Positions 5,529 to 13,918 of a DNA stretch of 64,000 nt are shown in pieces. The notes beneath the pieces were generated by a model. That model saw nothing but the letters and a program-made list of their open reading frames with translations, was not told the DNA's origin and made no database searches. Numbering within the stretch: position 1 is the stretch's first letter; every line of letters begins with the position of its first letter. Made by a program: the position numbers and the translations under genes. The DNA lies in NCBI GenBank assembly GCA_030583905.1, contig CP129481.1, positions 1,178,001 through 1,242,000 on the forward strand, in the 5' to 3' direction. This DNA comes from Anaerolineales bacterium (GTDB lineage Bacteria > Chloroflexota > Anaerolineae > Anaerolineales > Villigracilaceae).

Positions 5529-8058
5529 TTTCAAGATCGCCGGCAAGTTGAATTCGATTCTTTCCGAGGTGTTTTGATCGAAGCGCGGCGTTATCGGCGG
5601 CGACAAGAAGCTGCTGCTGGTTGGACGCATCCTGTGGGAAGGTGGCGATGCCCATGCTGAGCGTGTAGCCCGGCACGCCGGTTCCGGATGGTGATGGCGG
5701 AGCGCCCGCTTGTGCCGCCTGATATAAACGTTCTGCGAACGCCTGCGCATTTTTTGAGTCGGTATTGGAAAGGATGACGGCAAACTCGTCGCCTCCGTAG
5801 CGTGCGGCGACATCGTATTTGCGCAGGTTCTTTTGCACGATCTCTCCAACCGCTTTCAGGCGCGAGTCGCCGGCGGGATGTCCCCACGTATCGTTGTATT
5901 CCTTAAAGGAATCGATGTCGAAAATGATGAGGGAGAGGTTGCCGCCTGTTCGCTGGGCGCGTTCGATCTCGGATGCAAGGGATTGTTCGAATACGTGGCG
6001 GTTTGCCAGACCCGTCACGGCATCGGTGGTTGCCAGTTTTTTGATCTGAGCATGCAGTCTGGCATTATCGATTGCGAGTGCAATTGGACCGGCGATGGTT
6101 GCAAGCAGATTGACGTCTGTTTCGGTTAATGGACGGGAAGAGTTGGCTTCCACGTTCAATGTTCCAAGAACGGTGTTCTCTTTCATGAGCGGGATGCAGA
6201 TCTCACTGGTGATGCTCTCGTCCGATTTCAGGAAGATGGTTTCCTTCGTCGTATCCTCGATGAACTGGATCGTTTTTGTTCGGACGGCTTTCCCGTTAAC
6301 TCCCTGACTGACGTGGATCTTTGATATGGTGTTTTCGGTGGGATACCCGACCTCGGCAACAAGCTGCAGGTATTCTGTCTCCAGCAGATAGATGCTGATG
6401 TGGGTGTAGCCGAATGCATCCCTTAATCCGCTCATGACCAGATTTGCAACAGTTTCCATATCCAGCGAGGATGCAATGCTTTTGGAGATATCCTGTATGA
6501 CGGAAAGAATGTGCAAATTTTCCTGTGCTTCAGCGTGCAGGGATGCCCGCTGAAGGGATTCGGATATCTGACTGGATAGTGTCTCCATGGTTTTGATATC
6601 GAGCACATCGAACGCATGCGGTTCGAGGCTTTCCACATAAAGAACACCGAAGAGTTTTTCCTGTTTCCAGATCGGCGTGCAGATGGCGGCGCCAAAATGC
6701 TGTTCATTGGAGAAGTAGTAAGGGTCATTTGCCACGTTTTCGGCGATGTAGGTTTTTTGTATCATGGCGGTATGACCGATGATGCCTTCCCCCAATTTCT
6801 GGCGGTATCCCGGCTGGTATCCAAAATCCTCCGTCCCTGCAATGACAGCGACTTCGAGCATATCATCCGGAGTCAGAACCGAAATGGCTGCTTCGGGATA
6901 GCGAAAGCGCTGGATGATCGCATCCACTGCGCGCTGAAGGATTTCTTTTTCGTCGAAACTGTTGGCTACGATCCTGCCGGTTTCCTCGAGCAGGGTCAAT
7001 TGCTCGGAGCGGCGTTTTTCCGCCCTAAGCAGGGCTTGTTCGGTGGTGACATCATGGAAGATGATCACGCGACCGATGAGTTCCCTGTTGTGTTTCGTAA
7101 GCGGTATGATCCTGGCTTCATACCATGTAATGCCTTCGTCCTGAGGCAGTTCCAGAATTAGATTGGCGTTGTTCTCGTTCCAGACTTCTCTGAAACGTTC
7201 CTGCTGCGGTAGGAGCGAGAAGATATCCATATCGTCCGTGATGATTTCGATGCCCAGCAGTTTTTTTGCAGCCAGATTTGCATCCGTGATGCGATCCTCG
7301 GTGCCGACAATGATGATGGCATCGCGGAGTCCGTCCATGACCATGTTCGATGCAAGTGGGAGCAGGCTGGAAACGCCGTATCGAAAGAATCCAAACGCGA
7401 GCAGGGGGGCGGAAATTACGAATGATAAGGGGGTGGGGTCAAGCGCGGGCGTGCTGTCTTCGATCAGGAAAAAAATGTTGACGAGCGTTGTGATCAACGC
7501 GCCGACGAGAATTACGCCGGTCTTCACGCGGAACGCTTTCTCGCTTTGAAAATAAACGAACGTATAAACCACCAGTCCGATCCCGATCAGGATGTAGGCA
7601 ATAAAGGCAAAGATCCAGAAACCAGGTTCGAGGTCCAGAAGGAGCGCACCGGGCTGCGAAGCCGGCAGCCGCATCGAGCTCCAGATCAGCGAATGCCAGT
7701 CATTGGTTGTTCCCAGTAAAAATGCGATAAAGCCCGGAATCGTCAACAGAAGGACGTGTCCGCGCTTCGACCACCAGGCGCTGATGCCTGTGTACCGCAA
7801 AGCAAACCCCAGCCACAGCGGAGGCGAGAGCATCATCCCAAGGTACAGCATTTTTCTGGCGGTGATCTTTACAGACAGCTCGGGATGCAGGATCTCCAGC
7901 ATGTAAAATCCTGCCCAGATCGACATGCAGAGCATCAGGAAACCCAGCGTGCGCGCGCCGGGTCTTTGCCAATTAAGGAATGCCTGAGCGGCAATGCCGA
8001 TGGTCAATACGACCATCGACCCAAGACAGATCAGGTAGACCGGCAGGCTGAGTTCCAT
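5515..8058 (-). CDS. Membrane GAF-GAF diguanylate cyclase
   Basis: An 847-aa signalling protein. The N-terminus has about seven transmembrane helices (about 1-220) of the histidine-kinase-associated 7TM type, followed by a PAS-like domain (about 225-345), two GAF domains (about 355-500 and 515-660) and a C-terminal GGDEF domain. The active motif RYGGDEFAVIL is intact (GGDEF at 755-759), and an inhibitory-site RKYD precedes it by the standard five residues, so it should make c-di-GMP with product inhibition. No EAL domain is present. TAAAAT lies nine bases before the ATG and there is no good ribosome binding site, so its mRNA may have almost no leader. lysA overlaps its 3' end. Confidence 0.9.
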   Translation of the reverse strand: MELSLPVYLICLGSMVVLTIGIAAQAFLNWQRPGARTLGFLMLCMSIWAGFYMLEILHPELSVKITARKMLYLGMMLSPPLWLGFALRYTGISAWWSKRGHVLLLTIPGFIAFLLGTTNDWHSLIWSSMRLPASQPGALLLDLEPGFWIFAFIAYILIGIGLVVYTFVYFQSEKAFRVKTGVILVGALITTLVNIFFLIEDSTPALDPTPLSFVISAPLLAFGFFRYGVSSLLPLASNMVMDGLRDAIIIVGTEDRITDANLAAKKLLGIEIITDDMDIFSLLPQQERFREVWNENNANLILELPQDEGITWYEARIIPLTKHNRELIGRVIIFHDVTTEQALLRAEKRRSEQLTLLEETGRIVANSFDEKEILQRAVDAIIQRFRYPEAAISVLTPDDMLEVAVIAGTEDFGYQPGYRQKLGEGIIGHTAMIQKTYIAENVANDPYYFSNEQHFGAAICTPIWKQEKLFGVLYVESLEPHAFDVLDIKTMETLSSQISESLQRASLHAEAQENLHILSVIQDISKSIASSLDMETVANLVMSGLRDAFGYTHISIYLLETEYLQLVAEVGYPTENTISKIHVSQGVNGKAVRTKTIQFIEDTTKETIFLKSDESITSEICIPLMKENTVLGTLNVEANSSRPLTETDVNLLATIAGPIALAIDNARLHAQIKKLATTDAVTGLANRHVFEQSLASEIERAQRTGGNLSLIIFDIDSFKEYNDTWGHPAGDSRLKAVGEIVQKNLRKYDVAARYGGDEFAVILSNTDSKNAQAFAERLYQAAQAGAPPSPSGTGVPGYTLSMGIATFPQDASNQQQLLVAADNAALRSKHLGKNRIQLAGDLENGPN

Positions 8059-8076
8059 GGGATGTAGATTTTATTC

Positions 8077-8454
8077 TTATTCGTCGAAGAACAGTGTCCA
8101 CCATATTTCCCAGTTTTGCAGCGGGGTTGGTATTGGCGCCGGGGTGTTGACGATCACCGGTTCACTGCCCGGCACGCCGAGCGGAATGACAGGTTGATCG
8201 CCTTCCTGGAGCAAATGTCCCTCCGTACGCGCCCATTCCTCCACCGCTTCCGTCGACTCTGCGTATGCCACCTGGGTTTGCAGAGCGTTTTGGGTTTGCA
8301 TGGCTTGTGTGGCAAGCGCCTGCACCTGATTGCGCTGGTCGCTCAAACGGTTCAACTCCTCCAGCCGGGAGTTGAACTCAACGATGAACAGGATCAAAAT
8401 GAAGATCCCGGCAAATATAGCCACGCGTCGGAATTGGATGGGAATCTGAAACAT
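8077..8454 (-). CDS. FtsB/DivIC-like septum formation initiator protein
   Basis: A 125-aa bitopic protein with a short cytoplasmic N-terminus, one transmembrane helix (about 11-27) and a coiled coil (about 28-75, SRLEELNRLSDQRNQVQ). A Pro-rich extracytoplasmic tail follows. This is the FtsB/DivIC layout of the divisome FtsQLB-type complex, although Chloroflexota versions are divergent. The segment VEEWARTEGHLLQEGD matches the conserved end of the domain. TAAGAT sits six bases before the ATG with no Shine-Dalgarno, consistent with a leaderless mRNA. It is divergent from rplI and upstream of the diguanylate cyclase. Confidence 0.75.
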   Translation of the reverse strand: MFQIPIQFRRVAIFAGIFILILFIVEFNSRLEELNRLSDQRNQVQALATQAMQTQNALQTQVAYAESTEAVEEWARTEGHLLQEGDQPVIPLGVPGSEPVIVNTPAPIPTPLQNWEIWWTLFFDE

Positions 8455-8460
8455 GGCTTT

Positions 8461-8466
8461 ATCTTA
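8461..8466 (-). promoter_or_regulatory. Putative -10 box, leaderless ftsB-like gene
   Basis: TAAGAT on the minus strand with exactly six bases before the ATG at 8454. A start seven bases after the box would be the A of the ATG. It matches the consensus at four of six positions, so it is one of the weaker members of this set. Confidence 0.3.
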
Positions 8467-8499
8467 ATCCCATTCGCCCGTGTTGGCAAACCCTTTTGT

Positions 8500-8530
8500 G
8501 GTACAATCCTGCCCCGCAGGGCGTTGTACC
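8500..8530. promoter_or_regulatory. Palindrome overlapping rplI promoter
   Basis: GGTACAA (8500-8506) and TTGTACC (8524-8530) are perfect inverted arms enclosing a nested CTGC/GCAG pair. The left arm contains TACAAT (8501-8506), a plausible -10 for rplI, and the right arm gives the same hexamer core on the opposite strand. It may be an operator or a back-to-back promoter between the ftsB-like gene and rplI. Confidence 0.4.
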
Positions 8531-8570
8531 CTTCGTCCTGACATCTCATGCCAGAAAGGGCTTAAAGAAA

Positions 8571-9122
8571 ATGAAAGTTTTGCTTGTTAAGGATGTGTAC
8601 AAACTCGGACGTGCTGGGGATATCAAAAAGGTCGCCGACGGATATGGCCGCAACTTCCTCATTCCGCAAGGGCTTGCCGTGCTCGCCACCGAAGGCGCCA
8701 TGAAGCAGATTGAACGCATCAAGTCACAGGCGGAGATCCGCCGCAATGCCCAGAATCAGGAACTCAAGGGCATCGCCGATCAGATCAGCGAAGTGACCCT
8801 CACGTTTCCCTCCAAAGCCGGTGAAACCGGAAAACTCTACGGTTCCATCACCCCGCAGGATATTGCCACCGCGCTCACCGAAAAGATCCGCTTTGAGATC
8901 AAACGCCAGCAGGTGGATACCCAACCCATCCGCAACCTCGGCGAATTCACGGCGCACGTGCGCCTCACAATGGACCTCGTCCCTGAGATCAAGGTCATCG
9001 TGTACCGAGAAGGTGAAAGCCCTGAGAGCGTACTGCAGGCAGCTGAAACGCCGAAGCCGGAACCCGTTTCAGAACAACAGGAAGAACCCACTGCAGAAGC
9101 GCCAGCCGAAACAGCCGAATAA
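8571..9122 (+). CDS. rplI: 50S ribosomal protein L9 (bL9)
   Basis: The N-terminus MKVLLVKDVYKLGRAGD and the glycine-rich GYGRNFLIPQGLA are diagnostic of bL9, whose N-domain binds 23S rRNA and is joined by a long helix to a C-terminal domain. The protein is 183 aa, longer than the usual ~150, because of an acidic Pro/Glu/Ala-rich tail from about residue 150. The frame is open upstream to 8496, but MKVLLVKD is the conserved start. It is followed by a strong hairpin at 9134-9157, so it may be transcribed alone. Confidence 0.95.
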   Translation: MKVLLVKDVYKLGRAGDIKKVADGYGRNFLIPQGLAVLATEGAMKQIERIKSQAEIRRNAQNQELKGIADQISEVTLTFPSKAGETGKLYGSITPQDIATALTEKIRFEIKRQQVDTQPIRNLGEFTAHVRLTMDLVPEIKVIVYREGESPESVLQAAETPKPEPVSEQQEEPTAEAPAETAE

Positions 9123-9133
9123 AATTGTAAACT

Positions 9134-9160
9134 CATCACCGGCTCAAGCCGGTGATGTTT
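9134..9160 (+). terminator. Terminator after rplI
   Basis: CATCACCGGC, loop TCAA, GCCGGTGATG form a perfect 10-bp stem (9134-9157) followed by TTTG. The T-run is short but the stem is strong. It separates rplI from the RodZ-like gene. Confidence 0.65.
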
Positions 9161-9164
9161 GTAA

Positions 9165-9170
9165 TACAAT
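9165..9170 (+). promoter_or_regulatory. Putative -10 box, leaderless rodZ-like gene
   Basis: TACAAT with exactly six bases (ACAATC) before the ATG at 9177. There is no room for a ribosome binding site, because the hairpin of the rplI terminator ends just upstream. Confidence 0.55.
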
Positions 9171-9176
9171 ACAATC

Positions 9177-10865
9177 ATGCCCGAAACCATAGGTCAGCGC
9201 CTCAAAAAGGCGCGCGAGGCGCGCTATCTTACCATTGAAAAAGCATCGGCAGATACGCGCATTCGCACAATATTTTTACAGGCATTGGAGGCGGACGATC
9301 ACACGGTCATGCCCTCCGCCGCACAGGGGCGTGGTTTTTTGCGCAATTATGCCGAATATCTCGATCTCAACATCGACGAGATCATCTCGGAAATGCAGAG
9401 GATTGGACCGGAACCCGTTGAGATCAGCGGACCGCTTCCACAAGTCAACCTCGTTGAGACGGAACTTCCTCCCTTAACCGAATCAAAGGAAGAAGAACCT
9501 GCGCGTCCTTTCTGGACCCGTTGGTTTGCCCGGCGGACCAAAGCCGAATCTACCCCGCTGCCGATCCCGGAGCCTGTTGCCGAAGAAATCACGGAGCAGC
9601 CATCCGCGCTTGGTCATGAAATGGCAGCGGAGTTGCCGGAAAAAAAGCCGAAGCCGCGCGGACGCAAGAAAAAGAAAATAGAAGAAGAACCACCTCAGCC
9701 ACAGGTTGAGGCGGATGCGGAGGAGATAAAGCCTCCAGTGGAGACTCTGCCGGAAGAGATAGAGCAGGTTCTCGTTCAGAATGAAGCGAAGCCGGGTCTG
9801 TTCGCGAGGATCTCTTCGCTGTTTCGTCCCAAAGCCAAACAGGTGGAACCTGAACCCGCTGTCGAGGTGGAAGAGACCGCGCCTGATCCGGTTGAAGAGA
9901 AAAACGTCGTTCCATCCCTGCCTGCGGACGTGATTCTGGCAGAGATCGGGGCGCAGCTGCGTGAGCGACGCGAGTTGATCAGCCTGACGATCGATGAGGT
10001 GGAACGGCATATCAAGTTGCGCGCGGTATTTGTGAAAGCGTTGGAAGACGGCGCGTTCGACAAATTGCCATCGCCGGTGCAAACGCGCGGAATGCTGACA
10101 AATTATGCCACTTTCCTTGACTTGGATGTGGATATGATCCTGTTGCGTTTTGCCGATGCGTTGCAGGCAAGGCGGCGGGAGAAGTATGCCGAAACGCCGC
10201 GCGAAAAGATCCAGACACAGGTGCAAACCTCCATGCCGTTCCTGCGGGCGTTCATTGCAGGTGATTTGATCTTCGGTGTGGTGATAATCGCCGCACTCGT
10301 GGTGCTGGCAGTCTGGGGCGGCGGACGTGTGATCCGCTTGCAGAGTGAGCGTGAGCAGATTCAGGCGACCGCACCGTCGATTGTCGATGTGCTTGGCGAC
10401 CTGCCTTTGCCGACGGTTTCTCTGGCTGCGACGTTTGCTTTTGAAGGCGAGGGGACTCCGCCTGCGGACGAGGAAATCCCCGAAATATTGGATGAGCCGA
10501 CACTCGGCACTTCAGCCAATGTGGTGGTGTCCGTCCTTGCGGTGGAACGCACGTTTGTGCGCATCTCTGTGGATGGGGAAGTGGCGTTCGAAGGCAGGAT
10601 GGCTCCGGGCGAGACCAAAGTATTCGAAGCGGATGATCAGGTGGTTGTACTAACTGGTAATGGCTCTGCGCTGAGAATTACGTATAATGGACGTGATCTG
10701 GGCTTGATGGGCGGCGCAGGCGAAGTGGTTAGCCGCGTCTATCTGATCTCCGGGGTGGCGACGCCGACAGCCACCGTCCCGCCCACACCGACCAACACGC
10801 CTCCGGTCACGCCGACGTTTACACCCACATCCACACCGACCGTGACGCCGCCGGCAAGTCAGTAA
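9177..10865 (+). CDS. RodZ-like cytoskeletal anchor with two HTH domains
   Basis: A 562-aa membrane protein related to RodZ, which links the MreB cytoskeleton to the wall-elongation machinery. It contains two copies of the HTH_25 domain: residues about 5-70 (TIGQRLKKAREARYLTIEKA) and about 254-325 (EIGAQLRERRELISLTIDEV). They are separated by a long charged, Pro/Lys-rich cytoplasmic linker. A single transmembrane helix at about 362-382 is followed by an extracytoplasmic beta domain (DUF4115-like, about 440-525) and a Thr/Pro tail. Known RodZ proteins normally have one HTH, so the duplication is unusual. A -10 box six bases upstream suggests a leaderless transcript. rimO follows. Confidence 0.8.
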   Translation: MPETIGQRLKKAREARYLTIEKASADTRIRTIFLQALEADDHTVMPSAAQGRGFLRNYAEYLDLNIDEIISEMQRIGPEPVEISGPLPQVNLVETELPPLTESKEEEPARPFWTRWFARRTKAESTPLPIPEPVAEEITEQPSALGHEMAAELPEKKPKPRGRKKKKIEEEPPQPQVEADAEEIKPPVETLPEEIEQVLVQNEAKPGLFARISSLFRPKAKQVEPEPAVEVEETAPDPVEEKNVVPSLPADVILAEIGAQLRERRELISLTIDEVERHIKLRAVFVKALEDGAFDKLPSPVQTRGMLTNYATFLDLDVDMILLRFADALQARRREKYAETPREKIQTQVQTSMPFLRAFIAGDLIFGVVIIAALVVLAVWGGGRVIRLQSEREQIQATAPSIVDVLGDLPLPTVSLAATFAFEGEGTPPADEEIPEILDEPTLGTSANVVVSVLAVERTFVRISVDGEVAFEGRMAPGETKVFEADDQVVVLTGNGSALRITYNGRDLGLMGGAGEVVSRVYLISGVATPTATVPPTPTNTPPVTPTFTPTSTPTVTPPASQ

Positions 10866-10888
10866 CGCTTACATACAATAGAGGTTTT

Positions 10889-12241
10889 GTGTCAAAAAAT
10901 ACATTTCATTTAGTTTCCATGGGCTGTTCGAAAAATACGGTCGACTCCGATTCGATGGCGCAGTTGCTGCAACGGGACGGGTATCTTCCTGTTGATAATC
11001 CCGCCAAGGCTTCGGTATTGATCGTCAATACTTGCGGATTTATCGGTCCTGCAAAGGAAGAATCGTACAAGGTCTTGGGGGAGTTGGCAAGCTCCAAGAA
11101 AAAGAATCAGGTCTTGATCGCGGCGGGATGCCTGACCCAGCGTTACGGTGTGGAAGTGGCTCAGAAAGTCCCCGGTATTGACGGCATCCTCGGCACGCGC
11201 CGCTGGATGGATATTGTCCAAGTCGTGAGCGAATTACGCAAGAGCAAACACCCCCAACCGATCTATCATCTGCCCGAAGCGCCCACCGTCGGCTCGGATG
11301 AACATGAAGCGTTGCGTGTCAGTGTGGCGGGAACAAGTGCATATATCAAAATAGCCGATGGCTGCCGCCGCCCGTGCGCGTTCTGCGCGATCCCGCTCAT
11401 CAAGGGCACGGCGGTTTCGCGTCCGATTGAATCTATCATCAATGAAGCGCGCCTACTGCGTGACAACGGCGTGCGCGAACTTATCCTCATTGCCCAGGAT
11501 ACGACCGATTATGGTCATGACCTTGGTATAAAAGATGGTCTCGCGGTTTTGCTGGAGCAGTTGACCGATGCTGTCCCCGATGTGGATTGGATCCGCATCA
11601 TGTATGCCTATCCTGGTTACGTCACCGACCGCCTGATCGAAGCGATGGCGACGCGCAAGCAGGTGCTTCCGTATCTCGACATGCCGCTCCAGCACGCGCA
11701 CCCCAAAACGCTCTACCGCATGAAGCGCCCGTCCAACATGGATTGGGTGCACAGGACGCTCGGAAAAATGCGCGCTGCCATGCCGAACATCGCCATGCGC
11801 ACCACTTTCATCGTCGGCTACCCCGGCGAGACGGACGAGGAATTCCAGGCGTTGTATGATTTTATCGATGAGATTCGATTCGACCGAGCCGGAGGCTTTC
11901 AATTCTCCTTCGAGCCGGGGACGACATCCGCGCCTCTGGGCGACCCCGTGCCTGCTTCCGTCAAAGAGGAACGATACAACCGCCTGATGGAACTCCAGCA
12001 AACGATCTCGCTGCAGGTGAATCAGTCCTATGTCGGCAAAACGCTGGATGTGCTGGTGGAGGGCTACAACGACAATATTTCAATCGGACGCTCTTATCGA
12101 GATGCGCCTGAAATTGACGGGCTGGTCCTGATCGAAGGGAAAGCCGAGGTCGGTGATATTGTCCCTGTGCGGATCACCGGCGCATTGGCATACGACTTGA
12201 CGGGCGTGCCGGCGGAAGAGAAAACGTTGATCCAATTGTAG
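10889..12241 (+). CDS. rimO: Ribosomal protein S12 methylthiotransferase
   Basis: A radical-SAM enzyme that methylthiolates Asp89 (E. coli numbering) of ribosomal protein S12; 450 aa. The order is an N-terminal MTTase domain with cluster-binding cysteines in MGCSKNTVDSD, NTCGFI and AAGCLTQRY, a radical-SAM domain with C159-x3-C163-x2-C166 (GCRRPCAFC), and a C-terminal TRAM RNA-binding domain ending in TGVPAEE. The GCSKNTVDS form is typical of RimO rather than MiaB. The start codon is GTG, four bases after a GAGG-T4 tract. It is co-directional with the RodZ-like gene, 23 bases downstream. Confidence 0.95.
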   Translation: MSKNTFHLVSMGCSKNTVDSDSMAQLLQRDGYLPVDNPAKASVLIVNTCGFIGPAKEESYKVLGELASSKKKNQVLIAAGCLTQRYGVEVAQKVPGIDGILGTRRWMDIVQVVSELRKSKHPQPIYHLPEAPTVGSDEHEALRVSVAGTSAYIKIADGCRRPCAFCAIPLIKGTAVSRPIESIINEARLLRDNGVRELILIAQDTTDYGHDLGIKDGLAVLLEQLTDAVPDVDWIRIMYAYPGYVTDRLIEAMATRKQVLPYLDMPLQHAHPKTLYRMKRPSNMDWVHRTLGKMRAAMPNIAMRTTFIVGYPGETDEEFQALYDFIDEIRFDRAGGFQFSFEPGTTSAPLGDPVPASVKEERYNRLMELQQTISLQVNQSYVGKTLDVLVEGYNDNISIGRSYRDAPEIDGLVLIEGKAEVGDIVPVRITGALAYDLTGVPAEEKTLIQL

Positions 12242-12257
12242 GTTTGTACAATTCATA

Positions 12258-12290
12258 AAAAGACCGCTGCTTTTTGGGCAGCGGTCTTTT
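12258..12290. terminator. Bidirectional terminator between rimO and copD-like gene
   Basis: AAAAGACCGCTGC, a 7-base loop, and GCAGCGGTCTTTT form a perfect 13-bp stem with A-run and T-run on opposite sides. It therefore works for both convergent transcription units. Confidence 0.9.
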
Positions 12291-12292
12291 GG

Positions 12293-12799
12293 TTAAGATA
12301 CTCTTGCCAGCGCAGTCGCTCCAAGGATCAGGGCGGAAAGCGCGAGATTGATCCGCAGGAGGAGCAATTCCTTTTTCTGCAATTTGGCGAGTTCGGTTTC
12401 CTCCGCTTTTTCCTTTTTCATCAGTGTGCGGTGGATGGCGGGGAGTACTTCCCAGGTTTGGATGGCACTGACCACGACCATGAGGACGGCAAATCCATGC
12501 TTGACGAGGATGGCGAACGACCATTGCGTGCTGAGCGAGAGAAAACCGTCATAGTGCGGGCTGGTACTGAGTTGGAAGAGTCCCGTTACCAGCAGGATGC
12601 CCATGCAGAACCATGCGAGCGGTTCGAGGCGTTTTTGCAGGGCGGAGATCAGGCTGAGTTGATCGCCCAGGTTCAAGGTCCGGTGGGAGGCGGGCAGGAC
12701 GAGGATGTTGATGGCGGCGAGACTGCCGATCCAGACTACAGTTGCCAGCATGTGCAGCCAGTAAATGACTGCCAATGTCCAAGTGGAAGGTGCTTCCAT
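12293..12799 (-). CDS. CopD-family-like membrane protein
   Basis: A 168-aa protein with four likely transmembrane helices. The first helix HMLATVVWIGSL and the histidines in HRTLN, VKHGF and AIHRTL resemble the CopD/HemJ-like family (PF05425-type), which is linked to copper uptake or heme chemistry. The assignment is by pattern only. The ATG follows three bases after the stop of the upstream TPR gene and lacks its own ribosome binding site, so it is probably coupled to it. Confidence 0.6.
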   Translation of the reverse strand: MEAPSTWTLAVIYWLHMLATVVWIGSLAAINILVLPASHRTLNLGDQLSLISALQKRLEPLAWFCMGILLVTGLFQLSTSPHYDGFLSLSTQWSFAILVKHGFAVLMVVVSAIQTWEVLPAIHRTLMKKEKAEETELAKLQKKELLLLRINLALSALILGATALARVS

Positions 12800-12802
12800 A
12801 TG

Positions 12803-13858
12803 TTATGGAGTCGGGGTTTCGGTTGGTTCCGGGGTGGGACCTTCCGTGGGCGATCCATCCACCGTAGGCGTCGGCGTGATGATGAGTTCCGGCGTGGCTG
12901 TGGGCGGGAAGCAGATCAACAGTGCTTCTCTATAGTTTGCATCGGCGGCGGCGTCCAGTCCGCCGATGGCGGCGGCATTGTTGTATTGATCCACTGCGCC
13001 GCAGTAATCGCCCCGCAGGTAAAGCTCATCGCCATAGCGCATGAGCGCGAAGTAGTAGCGCTGTGATGCAGTCATGGTGCCGTCCCAAAGGGAGGGCCAG
13101 CCTGCGCCAACCTGTGAAAAGTACACGACGGCTTGTTCCCAGTTCAGCTCCCAGAAGCTTGCGCCGGTGATGTAGGCGCGTGCGCCTTCGCGAAGCCCGA
13201 TGGATGAGTTGTCGAGAGGACCGAAGCGCTCGGCAAGGGTCAGGTAGTAGATCCCGCCTTCGAGATTCCCCTGCTGTGTGATCAGGCTGTATCCGTAATT
13301 GCGGAGGACGAAGTAGTACATACCGTCCACTTTGGCGGTGTTATAGGTTGGGTCAAGTTTGCGGATGGTGTCCAGCGCTTCCAGTGCGCCCGCCCAATCC
13401 TGCGCGCGGATGAGTTCCTGTGCGCGCCCGAAGGCGCTTTCCGCACCGCTGAAATCGGGCGTGGGTGTGATGGTGGCGGTGGGTGCCGGGGTTGGGACGG
13501 AACTCAGGACAAGCACTTCCGTTAATTTATCCCGTGCGCCGGGGTAGGACGGGTCCTTGTCAATGATGAATTCAAGGCGCTGGCGGGCGTTTTCGTAGCG
13601 TCCAAATTCGATGTCCACCAGTGCGAAGGAGAACTGTTCGGTGAGTTGTTCGGCAAGAATGGATCTTTCCGCTGTCCTGCGCGCTCCGATCCCGGAAGAA
13701 TAGCCGCCCAATCCACCGAGTCCAATGAGCAGGAGGAACCCCAGAACGCTGATAAGGATGGGGCGCCAGTGTGGGGTTTTCTTCACTGCCTTGATCGGTT
13801 GGGTATCTTCTTCCTGATAGGGTTGATTGGGTTGTGTATTTCCAAGTTGTTCTGACAT
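12803..13858 (-). CDS. Membrane-anchored TPR-like protein
   Basis: A 351-aa protein with a short cytoplasmic N-terminus, one transmembrane helix (about 33-55, ending GGYSSGIGARR) and an extracytoplasmic helical region. TPR-like pairs are visible, for example ENARQRLEFIIDKDPSYPGA, ALEALDTIRKLDPTYNTA and GAVDQYNNAAAIGGLDAAA. Two Thr/Pro stretches (about 118-132 and the C-terminus) look like wall-spanning linkers. No enzyme motif is present. It is probably an envelope scaffold; its place between murJ and the CopD-like gene suggests, but does not prove, a cell-wall role. TATAAT lies seven bases before the ATG. Confidence 0.6.
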   Translation of the reverse strand: MSEQLGNTQPNQPYQEEDTQPIKAVKKTPHWRPILISVLGFLLLIGLGGLGGYSSGIGARRTAERSILAEQLTEQFSFALVDIEFGRYENARQRLEFIIDKDPSYPGARDKLTEVLVLSSVPTPAPTATITPTPDFSGAESAFGRAQELIRAQDWAGALEALDTIRKLDPTYNTAKVDGMYYFVLRNYGYSLITQQGNLEGGIYYLTLAERFGPLDNSSIGLREGARAYITGASFWELNWEQAVVYFSQVGAGWPSLWDGTMTASQRYYFALMRYGDELYLRGDYCGAVDQYNNAAAIGGLDAAADANYREALLICFPPTATPELIITPTPTVDGSPTEGPTPEPTETPTP

Positions 13859-13865
13859 GAGGATG

Positions 13866-13871
13866 ATTATA
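13866..13871 (-). promoter_or_regulatory. -10 box, leaderless TPR gene
   Basis: A perfect TATAAT on the minus strand, seven bases before the ATG at 13858. No ribosome binding site fits in between. Confidence 0.6.
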
Positions 13872-13918
13872 CATTCCTTTGAAAAATTGCGATTTTTTCT
13901 TAGATTGGTTTTATTCAG

